A DNA stretch of 64,000 nt from Phocoena phocoena (GCF_963924675.1 NC_089220.1:56864639-56928638); one strand, 5' to 3'; counted from the stretch's first letter, positions 1 to 12,383 are shown. Notes: generated from the sequence alone by a model not told the origin. Made by a program: numbers and translations.

Positions 1-699
1 GTGTATAGAAAAGTATGGGTTTTATTATGACTTATTATGTGAATCATAATTTACTAGTGAATTCTTCAAAGAATAGAGAATAGAAAATGATAGAACACTC
101 CCAGTTAATTTATTAGATCAGCATAAATTTGGTCTTAAATCCTGAAAATGCCAATTGGAAAACAATATAACAAAGACTGTAACAAGTTTCTCTATCTCCT
201 GATCATAAATAAAAATAAACAGCATCTAAGCCCAATATAAGCAAACTGAATCCAGCAATACATCAAATGCATAACACATCTTGATTCAGTTACATTTTAT
301 CTAGGAAGGCTCAAGTTATTTAATATTTTAAAATGCATTGTAGTTATATATAGAATTAACAGAATAAAGGAGAACAATCAAGATTATCCCATGATTATTT
401 TATTTCTGATTACTTAAGAGTTATTTGATAAACACTTTCCATTTATGATTTTAAAAGCTTTAATCTGACCAGGAATATAAGGGAAATTATTCAGTCTCCT
501 TTAAAATAATCTACAAAGACCTTAGAGCTAATATCTTTTATTTTTGAAATATTTGAAAGCTATCTTTGTGAAATCATAAAAGAAGGATGCTCAACATCAT
601 GATTTTCATGAAATACTTTGCTAGAATAATAAATAATAATTGATGAAGCATGTTCTAAAACTCTAAAAAGAAACTTTTGATATTGTTGAGATTAAAGAA
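1..699. other. Unrecognised AT-rich sequence
   Basis: No repeat family, exon or RNA gene could be recognised here. The stretch is AT-rich with frequent stops in all frames. Confidence 0.5.
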
Positions 700-2150
700 A
701 ATGTGAATCTAAGTAGGGAATATGCCATGCTCATGGGTTTAAAGAAACACTATTGTAAAGCTGTCACTTCTCTCTGTATGAATATACAGATTCAGTGTGA
801 TCCCACCAAGATGTTGTTGATAATGTTCTGGGTTATTTTAGTGAAAATTGACAATATACTTCTAACATATATATGGAAATGTAAAGAGCCAAGGCAAGTA
901 TGGAAAAATCAAAGTTGGAGTAATCACGTATCAGAAATCTAGTACTATTATCAAACTACAGCAAGTAAAACAGTGTTGTAATAATAAAAGGAGGTACAGA
1001 AAGATCAATGCAACAAACTGTAGAATCCTGAAATAAACAAACAAATATGTAGTCAACTGATTTGTATGTAAGCTGATGCTACAGAGCAGTGGGACAAAAT
1101 TTTTTTCAATTTGTTCTGATTTAATTGGATATCCAGCTGGATAAAAATGAAGCTTGAATCTTACCTATGCCATATTAAAAAAATAAATTCCAGATGATGT
1201 TTTAACTATGAAAGATAACACAAAATCTTCCAGAAGATAATGATGAATACGTTCATTAACTTGAGGAGGGAAAACGTCATTTAAACATGATGCAAAATTT
1301 ATCTGCAATAAGAAGAAAAATCAATAAATTGGAATACTGAATTATAAAGTTCTCTGTTAGTTAAAGAAGACCCCGACAGGGCTTCCCTGGTGGCGCAGTG
1401 GTTGAGAGTCCGCCTGCCGATGCAGGGGACACGGGTTCGTTCCCCGGTCCGGGAAGATCCCACATGCCGTGGAGCGGCTGGGCCCATGAGCCATGGCCGC
1501 TGAACCTGTGCGTCCGGAGCCTGTGCTCCGGAGAGGCCACAACAGTGAGAGGCCTGCGTACCGGGGGAAAAAAAAAAAAAGACCCCAAGAAGGTTGAAAA
1601 GATAAGCCATAGTGCAGGATAAGTCTTTTGCAATACACATGGCCAACAAAAGCCTCAACATAAACAAATGTGCAAAAGACTAACAGGCCAGGAGGATATC
1701 TAGATGACTAACTTTATTAGTGATAATTAGTGATTAGAGAAATATAAATTAAACCATAGTGAGACACCCCTACTTACCCACTAGAATGGCAAAAAATTTT
1801 AAAGAGTGGTAAAAACCAAGTATTGTTGAGACTATGGAGAAACAATTTTTTTGTATACTGCTGCTGGCAGTACAATTTGTTACAACCACTTTGGAAAAAT
1901 TGCTTGGCAATATATATTAAACTTTAATACATACATATACTATTACCCAGCAGTTCTTCTTTTGAAATATACCTTACAGAAATTGTTTACATGTGCACAA
2001 CTTATCTACTGTGGTAGAAATCAAAACAGCTGTTACTTTTTAGAGGAAGACTTAAAAGGATTATTCTGGTGTCCAGTTGATATTCTATTTGTTGGGTGAT
2101 AGTTATTTACTTTGTAACAATTCATTATACATTTGTCAAGAAAAAGGAGA
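700..2150 (+). mobile_element. Old L1 fragment: ORF2 3' end and 3'UTR
   Basis: The sequence follows the 3' part of mammalian L1 ORF2 on the plus strand, with many stops and frameshifts. Recognisable blocks are the IW(K)-type motif region near 850-900, the 'caatggaacagaa'-like zone replaced by diverged sequence near 1000-1080, and the run near 1690-1990 (small-animal-number style 'gagacacccctacttaccc...actagaatggc', then 'actatggagaaacaa'). It tails into a 3'UTR-like stretch ending near 2150. A CHR-type SINE sits inside it at 1380-1580, so this L1 is older than that SINE. It is 5' truncated and dead. The subfamily (an L1M type) is inferred from divergence, and both borders are approximate. Confidence 0.7.
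1380..1580 (+). mobile_element. CHR-type tRNA-derived SINE, nested in L1
   Basis: This is a full-length SINE beginning GGCTTCCCTGGTGGCGCAG and ending in an A13 tail (1568-1580). An A-box-like stretch lies near 1391-1400 and a B-box-like GGTTCGTTCC at 1434-1443, the internal RNA polymerase III promoter of its tRNA-like head. The copy is flanked by imperfect repeats: AAGACCCCGACAGG just upstream and AAGACCCCAAGAAGG after the tail, a target-site duplication. SINEs of this kind carry no protein and are moved by L1 machinery. The family is known from cetaceans and their relatives. The 74-codon forward frame inside it is not a gene. Confidence 0.93.
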
Positions 2151-4462
2151 TTAAAACTTAAGAGACATTAAATAAATGCCGTGTGTGGAATTTGGGTCAT
2201 AATTTGAACAAATCAGCTATTAAACATTTATTAGATAATCAGGGTAACTAGAATGATAACTAAATTTAAATACAGTAAAGAGATGTTAATTTTTAGAGAG
2301 TGAAAATTGTACTATGCACTTTTAAGGTTTTTTTTTTTTAACTTTTGGAGAACATACTAAAATAATTCAGGTTGTAATCATGTGATGCTTGCATTTTCCA
2401 AAGTAATTCAGTTGAGGAGTTGGAGTGGGAGGGGGTAGAGAGGACAAAAGATTGGCCAAGAGTTGGTAATTGATGAAACTTCTTATTTATTTATTTAAAA
2501 ACTTTATTTATTTAAAAACTTACTCTTATTTACAAGGAGGTTCATTATCACTCTATAATTTTATATGTATTTTAAATATATCATAATAAATTAAAAACAA
2601 AACAAATATGAAGAAATGACATCAACAACAATAACACTAAATTTTGGTAAATTATAATCTCAAATTTGTGCCTATCAGGAAAGTTTCCTAGGTAGAATTT
2701 TCCAAATGGAAAATTTACACTTGAGGGATTCTTTTTATTCTTATGGCTGTATTTCATACTTAACTCCATGTTTATTTTTTGGATATACTCAATATTTGTA
2801 TAGAGTTAGGGTAGTCTGACAGACGTACTGAAGAAGTTTGATATGTCAGTCAATAGTCTGTAGGCTTTGATTCAGACACTACTGCAGCCACCTTAAAGGG
2901 AGGCGTAAAAACTGTACTATTTTATCAAGTCTCAAAGCAATACATTCAAATATCATTAGCACTGGCTACAACAACTACCTGGCATATATTCCCTCGACTC
3001 TCAAGAAAAGGCATTCACAACTCAGGTTAGGCATTTAATCTTTTTATAGCAGCTCCAGAGACAGGGAACACTAAAGTGTGTTGTAATATTTTCTAAACCT
3101 CAGCCGCAAAAGCTATCAAACCAGCATCCCTATGAGGATTTAGTTTACAGATAATCCTAACATGAATGGCAGATGCGTAGCCTCCCTTTGTGTCTCACTT
3201 GTTTAGTTGGGAACAACAGACCACCAATGTGAAAAATCATGAGAGAAAAATTCAAACTCTTATTTTGAACCAATAGATACAGAAAGGTACAATTACTTGA
3301 AACTGAAAAATGGGCAGATTTAGATTATGAAAGACAGATTGCTGATCCCTGAGAGATAAACAAAGCAGTGAAGTTCTTAAAAAAGAGAGAGGACAGTGGG
3401 GAGAACCAGCAGAACTGGCCTTTGTTAGCAGAAGAGAGATTTCAATAACTAGAGTAAAGAAGCAGATTATAAGAATAGATATATTTAAGACTGTGGAATT
3501 AATGGTGTGAAGATAATTTTCCATCTAGTTGCTTTTCTTTCCTCAATGATTTGTGAGGCTGAGAGTAAGACAGATTGATAAAGTACCACGGTGTACAGAT
3601 TGTTTGCTTTCCCCCCTTCCCACTTCAGTCACTACTTAATGTATCTCAGAGTATGAGCTGTAACTCTAAGTTTGCAGGAAAAAAATGATGGGTGATATTC
3701 ATATTAGGGTTGTGGGTAGGCTGTGCAGTGGAAAAGACTTTATACTGCAAAAATCAATGCATCAGTAAGTTTTATTCTGTACGTTTTGCCTAAAAATGCA
3801 GAAGAACATTTTAAGACTACAAGTGCTGAGATAAACTAAAGGCAGGTGGCTTAGGGGTTCTGAAAATTACAGCACAAACTATTGAAAAAACTGAAGGTTT
3901 ATTTTTACAGGAATTTAGATCAAAAGAGAACGCAAGAACACTTTCATGAAAGAATATCTTTGTTCTAGCTGCCCTCATAGAGGTAACATTATCAGCCAGT
4001 GATGTGCGTTCAGTTGTATCAATCCACTGTTTGTATTGACATATATCTTCTTAAAAGTAGATAGAAATAAAATAACAACTATATTCAACATAAATAATTC
4101 ATAAGCTTAAATCTAAATTTTTTCACCTAATCATTGGTTTAATCATTGGATTTTAGTTCAGCAAATGACAGAGGAAATTTAGTCTGCCTTCTCATTAAAC
4201 AGACGAAGAAACAAGGGTCGAGATGAGTGAATTTTACAGGTGCACAAAAGTAAAAGATGAAGTCTGAGGTCTAAGGTTTTTTGAGCCTTACACTCATGTT
4301 CATTCCCAAACTACAATATTTAATTCTAAAATGGAAAGAGAGGAAAGGTATAGAGTTAAGACATTTTTATTCAATCTTCACCAGGAATCAAAAGGTCTGG
4401 TCTGGTTCTTACTTGTTCTGCTCTAGTTTTGTACATCTTACAGAAGAGGAGAAACTCTTTTT
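2151..4462. other. Unrecognised AT-rich sequence
   Basis: No confident repeat or gene was found. There are short homopolymers (T-rich at about 2328-2340) and an ATTT-rich simple stretch near 2483-2515. A weak MIR-like trace ('cattaaacagacgaagaaac') near 4190-4215 is too short to call. Scattered short open frames of up to 90 codons show no family resemblance. Confidence 0.45.
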
Positions 4463-4925
4463 TTTAAATAGTTTTATTGAGGTATACTTGATATACAAAG
4501 AAGTACAGCATATACTTAATGTGTACAATTTGATGAGTTTAGATATATGCAAACTCCTACGATATCATCATCACAATCAAGGTAATAGACCTAACAATAA
4601 TTTCCAGAAGTTCCCTGTATCTCTCTTATATTGTATATGGTAAGAACCCTCTTAATAGATCTTTAAGAACATAATACAGTATTGTTAAATACATGCAAAA
4701 TGTTGTACAGCAGATGTCTAGAATTTATTCATCACGATAACTGAAACTGAAACACCCATTGAACGATGACTCCCTGCTTATTCCTACCCCAGCCCCTGAG
4801 TTCAACCCCTCTGCTTCTGAGTCTACTTTAGATACCTCATATAAATGGAATTATGAAGTATTTGTCCTTCTGTAACTTGCTTATTTCACTTAGCATAAAG
4901 TCCTCCAGGTTCATAATTGGTCCTA
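4463..4925 (-). mobile_element. L1 3'UTR fragment, antisense
   Basis: Reading plus-strand, this begins with the typical reversed L1 3'UTR phrase 'agttttattgaggtatac' and ends with 'cacttagcataaagtcctcc', the reversed end of the ORF2/3'UTR boundary region. It is therefore the last ~460 bp of an old L1 inserted in reverse orientation. No coding sequence remains. Family known as L1M (MA/MB-like 3'UTR); the exact subfamily is not determinable by eye. Confidence 0.75.
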
Positions 4926-5445
4926 CTTACTTAACTTTGCTCTTTCAAGTTCAATATAACATATTGTACAAATAAGGGTTATATTACACAACTAAATATT
5001 TGGATATATTACATAAGAATAATTGAAAAACTTCTTTAAAATATCCACATTTGTTTTACATCAGAATTGAAGTGTTTCAGTTGATAGTATTTCATTTTTG
5101 GAAAACACAATTTAATTCGAATTCTTATATCAATATTTCTAGCTTTTGTATAACATCCAAATACACTTTCAAAAAAATTCCCAAACTTCACGAATTTGAT
5201 ACTCTGTACCCTTTTAATATGTTTCTCTTTGCAAGTTTGTACTTATTATTTAGCTTATAAAAGTGAATCAATCATAGAAGAAAGACATAAGCTATCACAC
5301 TATTGAGATTTCAGGAAACTTAAATCTTCACAAACAAGAAGTAATGAACTAAATTTCACAAGAAGTAGACTCTGCTAGAATTTCATTATCTTTTTGAAAA
5401 ATACTTTTCTGTCTTCAGGGAGGAAAAAAGCATATTAGAAAAAAA
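4926..5445. other. Unrecognised AT-rich sequence
   Basis: No repeat or gene recognised. One chance 69-codon frame lies in it with no resemblance to any protein. Confidence 0.45.
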
Positions 5446-5650
5446 AGCATTATGCTAAGTGAAATAAGACAGGTAGACAGACAAGTACCTTATGATCTCT
5501 CTTACAGCTGGAATCTAAATTTTAAAAAAAGGTCATAGATACAGATTGGTGGATGCAAGAGGGGGAGTGGGGAGTGGGAGGTGGGAGAAATGAGCAAACT
5601 GGGGTTTTGGTTATTGTTTATCTCAACTGAATAAAATTTTAAAATATATG
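5446..5650 (+). mobile_element. L1 3'UTR fragment, sense
   Basis: The phrases 'attatgctaagtgaaataag' and 'gatctctcttacagctggaatct' are the classic end of L1 ORF2 and start of the 3'UTR. They are followed by the G-rich 3'UTR stretch (gaggtgggag) and a short A/T-rich end. Old, non-coding and 5' truncated to about 200 bp. Confidence 0.7.
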
Positions 5651-5724
5651 TATTAGTAAGCAGTGTCATAAGAATGACAAGATCAATTATAGAAATGGCA
5701 AGTATGGAACGAATTCCAGAACCT

Positions 5725-5880
5725 CCATTACTTCCAACAAATATTTATTCCCAGCACATTCAATGTGCCAGGCACTCTATCAGGTTTTGGGGACACAACA
5801 GTGAATAAAACAGAAGTTCTTTTTCCATAATGATTATTATATAGAGGAGGAAGAGAGACAATAATCAAAAATTAACTAAA
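5725..5880 (+). repeat. Ancient mammalian interspersed repeat (L2-like block)
   Basis: The block 'caacaaatatttattcccagcac...tgtgccaggcactctatc' followed by 'ggggacacaacagtgaataaaacag' is a very common ancient mammalian repeat motif. The same block recurs in this window near 19,470 and 28,290. I recognise the block but am not certain of its library name (L2-class is my best guess). Confidence 0.5.
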
Positions 5881-6498
5881 ATTATGGCTCCCCCAAACAT
5901 ATTAAGCATAATAAATTATTTCTTTACTCAATGGACACAGTACATAGTATTTAATCAGATAGCATTTGTAGTTAAATCATTGTAACACAATAAAATGCTT
6001 GAGCCTAGGTAACCTGCAGTTCTGACAAACATAGTCCTGCAGGTTTTCAGCATCCTTCAAATATACCTGGGTCCCTGCTATAGTGTTACATCATCAGGTG
6101 GCAGTTGTCCATTCCAGTTTAAATACTGATTGGGAAGACTCTGAGTGAGGTTACCTTATAATATATTCTTAAACCATGAAAAATTTTTATGATGAAAAGC
6201 GGTACTATTAATAATTTTTTACCAAGACAACTAACATAATCCAGGACTCTATACAAATCTACCATCACTCTAATTCTTTCCTGAGATTGACTGGTATATC
6301 TAGAATAGCTGGTGTGATTCCAGAAATCTCTAAATCTCTTCAAGATGGGAAACCTATTTTGAGAGCCCTATCCCAGGAGATTAGGCCAGAGGAGTTTGGG
6401 GGCTATGGGGACTCAACAAATTTCCAAGGAAAGGTTGCTTGTCATTTTCCAGGTGTGTCTGTTTATTCTATTCATCAGTCCTCCACTTCGAAAACGAA
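5881..6498. other. Unrecognised sequence
   Basis: No repeat or gene recognised. The 88-codon frame at 6287-6553 runs out into the SINE that follows and is a chance frame. Confidence 0.4.
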
Positions 6499-6715
6499 GC
6501 TTCCCTGGTGGTCACAGTGGTTAAGAATCTGCCTGCCAATACAGGGGACATAGGTTTGAGCTCCGGTCTGGGAAGATTCCACATGCCATGGAGCAACTAA
6601 GCCTGTGTGCCACAACTACTGAGCCTGTGCTCTAGAGCTCACGAGCCACAACTACTGAACCCGTGTGCCACAACTACTACTATAAATAAATACGTAAAAA
6701 TTTGAAAAACCAAAA
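6499..6715 (+). mobile_element. Older CHR-related SINE with 'CCACAACTACTGAGCC' body
   Basis: It starts GCTTCCCTGGTGGTCACAG (tRNA-like head) and continues with a body of repeated 'gccacaactactga' units (near 6609, 6649 and 6667), then a short AT tail. The B box is degraded (GGTTTGAGCTCC). This differs from the abundant CHR copies, which have a GC-rich CGCGTACCG end, so it is a distinct and apparently older subfamily of the same tRNA-Glu-related group. No clear target-site duplication could be assigned. Confidence 0.82.
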
Positions 6716-6859
6716 AAAAGAGAAAACAGACAAAAGTCAGTTGTCAAACTCTAGTCACGCTACTTGAATTCACATTATTATAACATATTATAGTATTATT
6801 AAATGTAATGGGAAAATACGGAAAAAGAAATCAATAAAGAAGATAGAGAGTTGTGTGGT
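6716..6859. other. Unrecognised A-rich sequence
   Basis: Short AT-rich gap between repeats; nothing recognised. Confidence 0.4.
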
Positions 6860-7260
6860 CTAGTATCAAATATTTTTGCCACACAAGAACTGCAGGAGGT
6901 GAGCAGTCCAGTCAGGTATCTGGAGAAGTGTTTTCCAAGAAGATTGAGTAGTATAGGTGTGTGCAAGAAACAGAAAGGAGATTAATGTGCCTGGAGTGGA
7001 GGAAATTGGGGGAGAGAGGAAGGAGATAAGGGAAAAGACTTGAGGAAAGTGAGGAATTGGGATTAGACCATGTAGAACAACAGGAGACAGTGTAAGATCT
7101 TTTATTTCTACTCTCAATACAATGCACAGGATTTTCAATAGAAGGGAACTATTTGGCTTTCTATTTAAAAATCATCATTCTAACTGCCATGTTGAAAAGA
7201 AACTCTATGGAGGCAAGAGAAGGTGGGAGATCAGTCAGCAGGCTAGAAATCATTAGAGTT
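6860..7260 (+). repeat. Ancient interspersed repeat fragment
   Basis: Several phrases match the later part of the same ancient mammalian repeat seen at 28,290-28,670. Examples are 'agaccatgtagaacaac', 'tcttttatttctactctc' and 'tcattctaactgccatgttga', the 'expected weight-gain' style low-GC block ending in '...ctagaaatcattag'. Diverged and non-coding. The class assignment is uncertain. Confidence 0.4.
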
Positions 7261-7299
7261 TGGATGCATACATGTACTTCAGATTGTAATTATGCATAC

Positions 7300-7690
7300 A
7301 TATACACTACATTCACAAAACATAATTTTTATTATGTAAATTTGGAAAAATACAAAAGAGTATGGACAATAGAATGATGAACTCCCATGAGCCCATCACT
7401 CAGCTTCAATCATTAACAACGTACAGTTTTATTTCTGCCTCTTCAATTCCACATCCCTAGCCTCCATGGGATGATTTTAAAGCAAAGTACATCATATCAT
7501 TCATCCATAAATACTTTAAAATATACCTCTAAATTTTAACATATCATTATCACATCTAATTAATATTTATCAATGTCAGCAAATATTGTCAGCACTCAAA
7601 GTTTTCTAATAATCTCATGAGTGTGTTTCTTTTTTTATACTGGTTTGTTTAAATCCAGATCCATATAACAAAATTCTGAATGTATTTTTA
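7300..7690 (-). mobile_element. Old L1 (L1ME-like) 3'UTR, antisense
   Basis: The order of phrases 'cccatgagcccatcactcag', 'aagcaaagtacatcatatca', 'taaatactttaaaatatacc', 'attatcacatctaatt' and 'actggtttgtttaaatcc' matches the reversed 3'UTR of old L1M elements. It contains no ORF. Boundaries are approximate. Confidence 0.6.
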
Positions 7691-7928
7691 AGTGCAGTGA
7701 TCTAAGAGGCCAGTCAGGTGGCAAAACCATACCTGAAGCCCTTAATCAGAGAAAATTTAGTATGAATAACTCCCAGCTAGACAGTGAAAAACCAGAAGGA
7801 AAAAAAATGATTTCTATGGTATCACAGAAATGATACATGATGAGGCAGCTGCCACATGTAGAGCTGAGGCTACAAAAGGAAACAGGTTGAAATTATTAAA
7901 ATTTAGCATGCTGGGGGAAGAGTCCTGT

Positions 7929-8335
7929 ATTAGTCTGTCTGGGCTATGGGCTACCATAACAAAATGCCACAGACTGCATGGCTTAAACACCAGGAATTTG
8001 TTTTCTTATGGTTCTAGAAGCTAAAAGTCTGAGATCAGGGTGCCTACCTAATTGGTTCTGGTGAGAGTTTCCCCTTGTCTTGCAGATGTCTGCCTTCTGT
8101 AGTATGTTCACATTGCCTTTCCATGGAATGTGTTCATGGAAAAAGAGAGGGACTGATCTCCCTGGGGTCTCTTCTTACGAGGACTCTAATTCTATCAGAT
8201 CATGGACCCCCTCCCCTTTATCATCTCATTTATCCTTCATTATTTCTTTAGAGGCTCCAGCTCTCAGTACAGCCACACTGGGGGTTAGGGGTTCAACATA
8301 CGACTTTTGAGGAGACACACAGTCCATAACAAGCC
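7929..8335 (-). mobile_element. MaLR/ERVL-type solo LTR, antisense
   Basis: Plus-strand reading opens 'attagtctgtctgggct' and 'ccataacaaaatgccacag', continues with 'gttctagaagctaaaagtc', and closes with 'gggggttaggggttcaacat' and 'cacagtccataacaa'. That order is the reverse complement of a mammalian apparent LTR retrotransposon LTR (MLT1/MST group), TG...CA bounded. No internal region flanks it, so it is a solo LTR. The 64- and 76-codon frames inside it are incidental. Confidence 0.7.
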
Positions 8336-9711
8336 CCATGGAGCTGGAATCCAGACATCTGAGAAAGTGCTGCTCCACAATGGTTGCTTGTGTTTTTGAG
8401 CATGAAAGAGGGGTCCCTCTGTACTAAGATTCAGAATTTGAAGGAGAGCCTACTACTCCATTTGTGCTAGTGTCTCAGGAGGAGTCAGATGGATATAGTT
8501 CTGCATGTGTTAGAAAACCTGCGAACTGAAACTAACTGCAGTTACTACAATGACCTGCCACTGCTGGAGTGAAGTATTACTGACAGAAACAGGAAAGGAG
8601 TAAGAGCATTGTTCAGAATAGAGGGAACAAGTCCCTTCTTTTTCCTTTAGCTTTCCTGTCTCCCTCTAGTTCTTACTATTAGCAGAGACTAACAGGGAAC
8701 AAGTTGGCAAATCAGAAATGTGATTTTCAGAGTTTTAGACCAACAGCAGAAAGCAGAATATGGAAAATTCTTTTTGGAGTTGAGATATCTATTAAATATT
8801 ATACTTCTTTAGAGCTTAAGTCAGTTTGGATTCAAGTTTCCTTGTGGTTAAGTTTCCTAATGTGAGTAACAATATAGCTACTTTGTCAGGGACAGTCCAC
8901 TTTACACTTGTTAGACTTCACATGCAGTTTGTGTTTCTGTTCACCATGAAACATGTCCAAGTTTGACTAAAAGCTATAAGATCATGCAACCAAACTGACA
9001 CATGTGACTTTAGGCAATGATTTAATTTACTTAAACACTACTAGCCCAAAAGCTATTACTTAGAAAGAGTCCAAAAATAAAGTGTACTTTCTTTTGTTAC
9101 ATGTCTGCATCCAAGTGAATGATGTAATATTTAAGTTGTAGGTTTTGTTTTGTAGTATTAGAAAAATTACAAATTTTACTCAAGTTTCACTTTAAGTAAC
9201 AAAAATATTCTAGGTTGCTCTAAGCTACTTCCCCTTCTCCCTTCCTTTTGTATTGTCCTTGAAGTCCATACAGTAAGATTTACCTTAAAAAAAATCACAG
9301 ACCATAATTTATAAATATGGTTGATGAAAATATCTTCAGAATTATAAAAGGGAGGGACAATTTTCCTTCATGGAAAACTGGGTGAAGGGGAGGTATCACT
9401 AAAAGTTTATTTCAAAAACTTGCCACAGACCTTCTGGAGTGTGAGGAAGAAAGGAAATGGTATCCACCTTAAATTAGAAGCCAAATGCCTAAAGCTTGCT
9501 GAAGCTGCCTACATGCAATAACAGAAGAGAGAGAGGGCTGCATTAGGAAGGAGTTGCACTTTTCCCTACAACAGGTGAGGATGTTGGTTGTGGTTTACTT
9601 AAAAAGGGACTTCTAGGGGGGTAACATCAGAAATAAAGATAAAAACAAGATAAAAACTTAGGTTCTTCTTGACTTCCTCCCCATCACAAGAACAACTAAC
9701 CACAACTAATC
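8336..9711. other. Unrecognised AT-rich sequence
   Basis: No repeat, exon or RNA gene recognised over ~1.4 kb. Confidence 0.45.
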
Positions 9712-10405
9712 ACAAGAACAAGAAACCACTGAGAACATTCCAGGACACAGGGATGAGTCCGATGCAACCCCCAGCACTTCAGAGATCAAGACAGAGTGCA
9801 TTAGAAGGGTAAGAGATATGGCTTCTTATTAACTTAATTGCCCTTCCCTCAGACAAGCACAGTACCACAGAGAGAGGTCTCCCCTGAGCCTCCAGTTTCT
9901 AACGGGAAAAGAGAACCTAGGGGGACAACCAGCCCCCTAACCCAGCATTGTGAATGGCTTTGTGGGAATCCGTACTCTGATCTGGCACTGCAGGGATTGC
10001 AGGGGAATCTGTGGGACTCAAGCACTGGGAATATGACTGTGATGAAGCAGAGGGGAGTGGCTTGTAACAACCAGCACCCAGATCTTGGCGTATTGAGTTC
10101 ATACCTGCAGTGCCCAAACAGTAATCTCAACCAGCAGCTTTGCTCATCTGCAGAACCGCATTGGGGTGCACTCCAACCACGGAACTCAGCAGGGTGCAGA
10201 TCTGCCTGATTTAGATCCTCAAACAAAGAATTTTGTGAACCCTAGAGCCCAGTTTACCTATGACTTATCAAAGAGCTGAATCACAGCCCCACTCACTGTG
10301 GATAGTGTCTTCCAGTCTCATCTGACCAGAAGACTGGAGATAACTCCTAGAAAATGTTCCACTGGCACTCAAGCTGAGAGGTGGGCAAGCAGAGCTGAAG
10401 ACCCC
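9712..10405 (+). mobile_element. L1 5'UTR-like block
   Basis: This GC-richer block has phrases I associate with eutherian L1 5'UTRs, such as 'gacaagcacagtaccaca', 'ctcaaccagcagctttgctc', 'tgcactccaaccacggaact', 'gtgcagatctgcctga' and 'tgactcatcaaagagctgaatc'-like text near 10,260. Two overlapping frames of 123 and 125 codons (9838-10209 plus, 9849-10226 minus) are by-products of its higher GC and match no protein I know. It abuts an ORF2 3' end at about 10,406 with no ORF1 between. Class assignment is moderately sure; the left border is approximate. Confidence 0.55.
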
Positions 10406-12088
10406 CAGAGTAAAGTCATTACACTTCCTGATTTCTAGCTACACTATAAAGGTAGAGTCATCAAAACAGTATGGTACTGGCATGAAAGTAGACAAATGGA
10501 ACAGAATCAAGGGTCCAGAAATAAACCCATGCATATACAGTCAACTCATATTTGACAAGGGAGCTAAAAATACTCAATGGAGAAAACACAGTTTCTTCAA
10601 TAAATGGAGTTGGGATAATGGGTATTCACATGTAAAAGAATGAAATTGACTCATAACTTATATCACTCACAAAGTTGAACTCAAAATGTATTAAAGACTT
10701 AAATGTAAGACCTGAAATCATGAAACTCCTAAAAGAAAAATGTGGGAATAAACTCCTTGACATGGGCCTTAATAGTGATTTTTTTGGGGGTATGACACCT
10801 AAAGCACAAGCAACTAAATCAAAAACAAATAAGTGGGACTACAAACTAAAGTTTCTGAACAGAAAAGAAACCATCAACAAAATGAAAAACACAATGTACG
10901 GAGTGGGAAAAACTATTTCCAACCATATATCTGAAAAGGAGTTAATTACTCAAAATATATTTATATATACTTTATATTTATACTGTTTATTTATATATAC
11001 TTATTAAAATATTTTATATTATTATATACTTATATATATATACATATTTTATATGTATATATACTTTAGTATTCCTTCATCTCAATAGCAAAGAAACCAG
11101 TAACCCCAATTAAAAAAAAACTTGGGCAAAGGACCTAAATAGACTTTTCTCCAAAGAAGAATACCCAAAAGCTTAACAGGTATCTGAAAAGATGCTCAAT
11201 CACTAATCATTAGGGAAATGCAAACTAAAACCACAATGAGATATCATTCACACCCATTAGAATGGCCATCATTAAAAAGACCAGAGATAGCAAATGCTGG
11301 TGTGGATGTGGAAAGAAAGAACCCTTGTACACTGTTGGTAGAATTATAAATTGGTACAGCCACTATGGAAAACAGCATGGAGTAGCCTCAAAAAACTAAA
11401 TATAGAACTACTTACTATATGATCCAGCAATTTTACTTCTGGGAATATATTCAAAGTAAATGAAAACACTAACTCAAAATGATACATGCACCCACATATT
11501 CATAGCAGCATTATTTATAATAGCCAAAACATAGAAACAATCTAAGTGTCCACCTATGGATTACTGGATAAAAAATTGTGACATATAAAATTCAGCCATA
11601 CAAAAGAAATGAGGCAATCCTACCATCTGTGACAACACGAATAAACCCTGTAGGCATTATGCTAAGTGAAATAGGTCAGAGAAAGACAAATAAATGTGGT
11701 ATGATCTCACTTATATGTGGAATCTAAAAAAAAAAAAAAGAGCTCATAGAACAGAAGACAGATTAGTTGTTGCCAGCAGTGGTGGATAGGGGGTAAAGTG
11801 GTCAAAAGGTACAAACTTCCAATTATAAAATAAGTAAGTCTTGGGGATGTAATACACAGCATGGAAAGTATAACTAATAATCCTGTATTGAATATTTGAA
11901 AGTTGCTAGGAAAGTAGATCTTAAAAGTTCTTATTACAAGAAATAATATGTAGCTATGCATTGTGATGGATGAACTAGACTTACTGTGATGATTATTTTT
12001 GCAGTATATACAAATATCAAATCATGTTGTACACCTGAAACTAATGTAATGTTATATGACAATTATACCTCATTTTTGAAAACTGAAG
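10406..12088 (+). mobile_element. L1: ORF2 C-terminal region and 3'UTR
   Basis: This starts at the ORF2 phrase 'gtcattacacttcctgattt' and runs through 'gtatggtactggcatgaaag', 'aatggaacagaatcaagggt' and the 110-codon open remnant at 10675-11007 (contains DLNVRPEIMKLLKEK). It continues with 'actatggaaaacagcatgg', 'attatgctaagtgaaatagg' and the 3'UTR closing 'tgttgtacacctgaaactaa'. A TATATA-rich low-complexity expansion at about 10,955-11,062 interrupts ORF2. The 3' end is intact to about 12,088. Defunct through many stops. Confidence 0.85.
10955..11062. repeat. AT-rich low-complexity tract inside L1
   Basis: A ~100-bp run of TATATA/TTTATA units with no G or C over most of its length. It sits within the ORF2 C-terminal remnant where L1 normally encodes protein, so it is a later local expansion. 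Confidence 0.7.
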
Positions 12089-12336
12089 GAAAAATAAAGG
12101 CTTTCTCAAAAGTTGAGAGAATGTGTTGCCACTAGACCTGCCTTGCAAGAAATGTTAAAAGAAATTCTTAAAACAGAAGGAGAATAATATAGGTCAGAAA
12201 ATCCAATCTACATAAAGAAAGGAAGAGCAGGCATGAAGGAAAAAGTGAAGGTAAAATAAAACCTCTTCTTTTTCTTAACTGATATAACATAACAGTTTGT
12301 TCACCAAAATAACAGCAGTAACACATGCAATTACAT

Positions 12337-12338
<2 letters not shown>

Positions 12339-12376
<38 letters not shown>
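12339..12376. repeat. (GT)19 microsatellite
   Basis: Uninterrupted GT dinucleotide run of about 38 bp followed by a short TATATA. It is long enough to be length-variable between individuals. Confidence 0.95.

Positions 12377-12383
<7 letters not shown>

Noticed and set aside
1380..1580. tRNA gene (A and B boxes visible)
   Set aside because: The boxes belong to a tRNA-derived SINE with poly(A) tail and target-site duplication; no intact cloverleaf.
9838..10226. Overlapping 123- and 125-codon frames on both strands in GC-richer DNA
   Set aside because: They sit in an L1 5'UTR-like block, and open frames on both strands at once are expected from composition.
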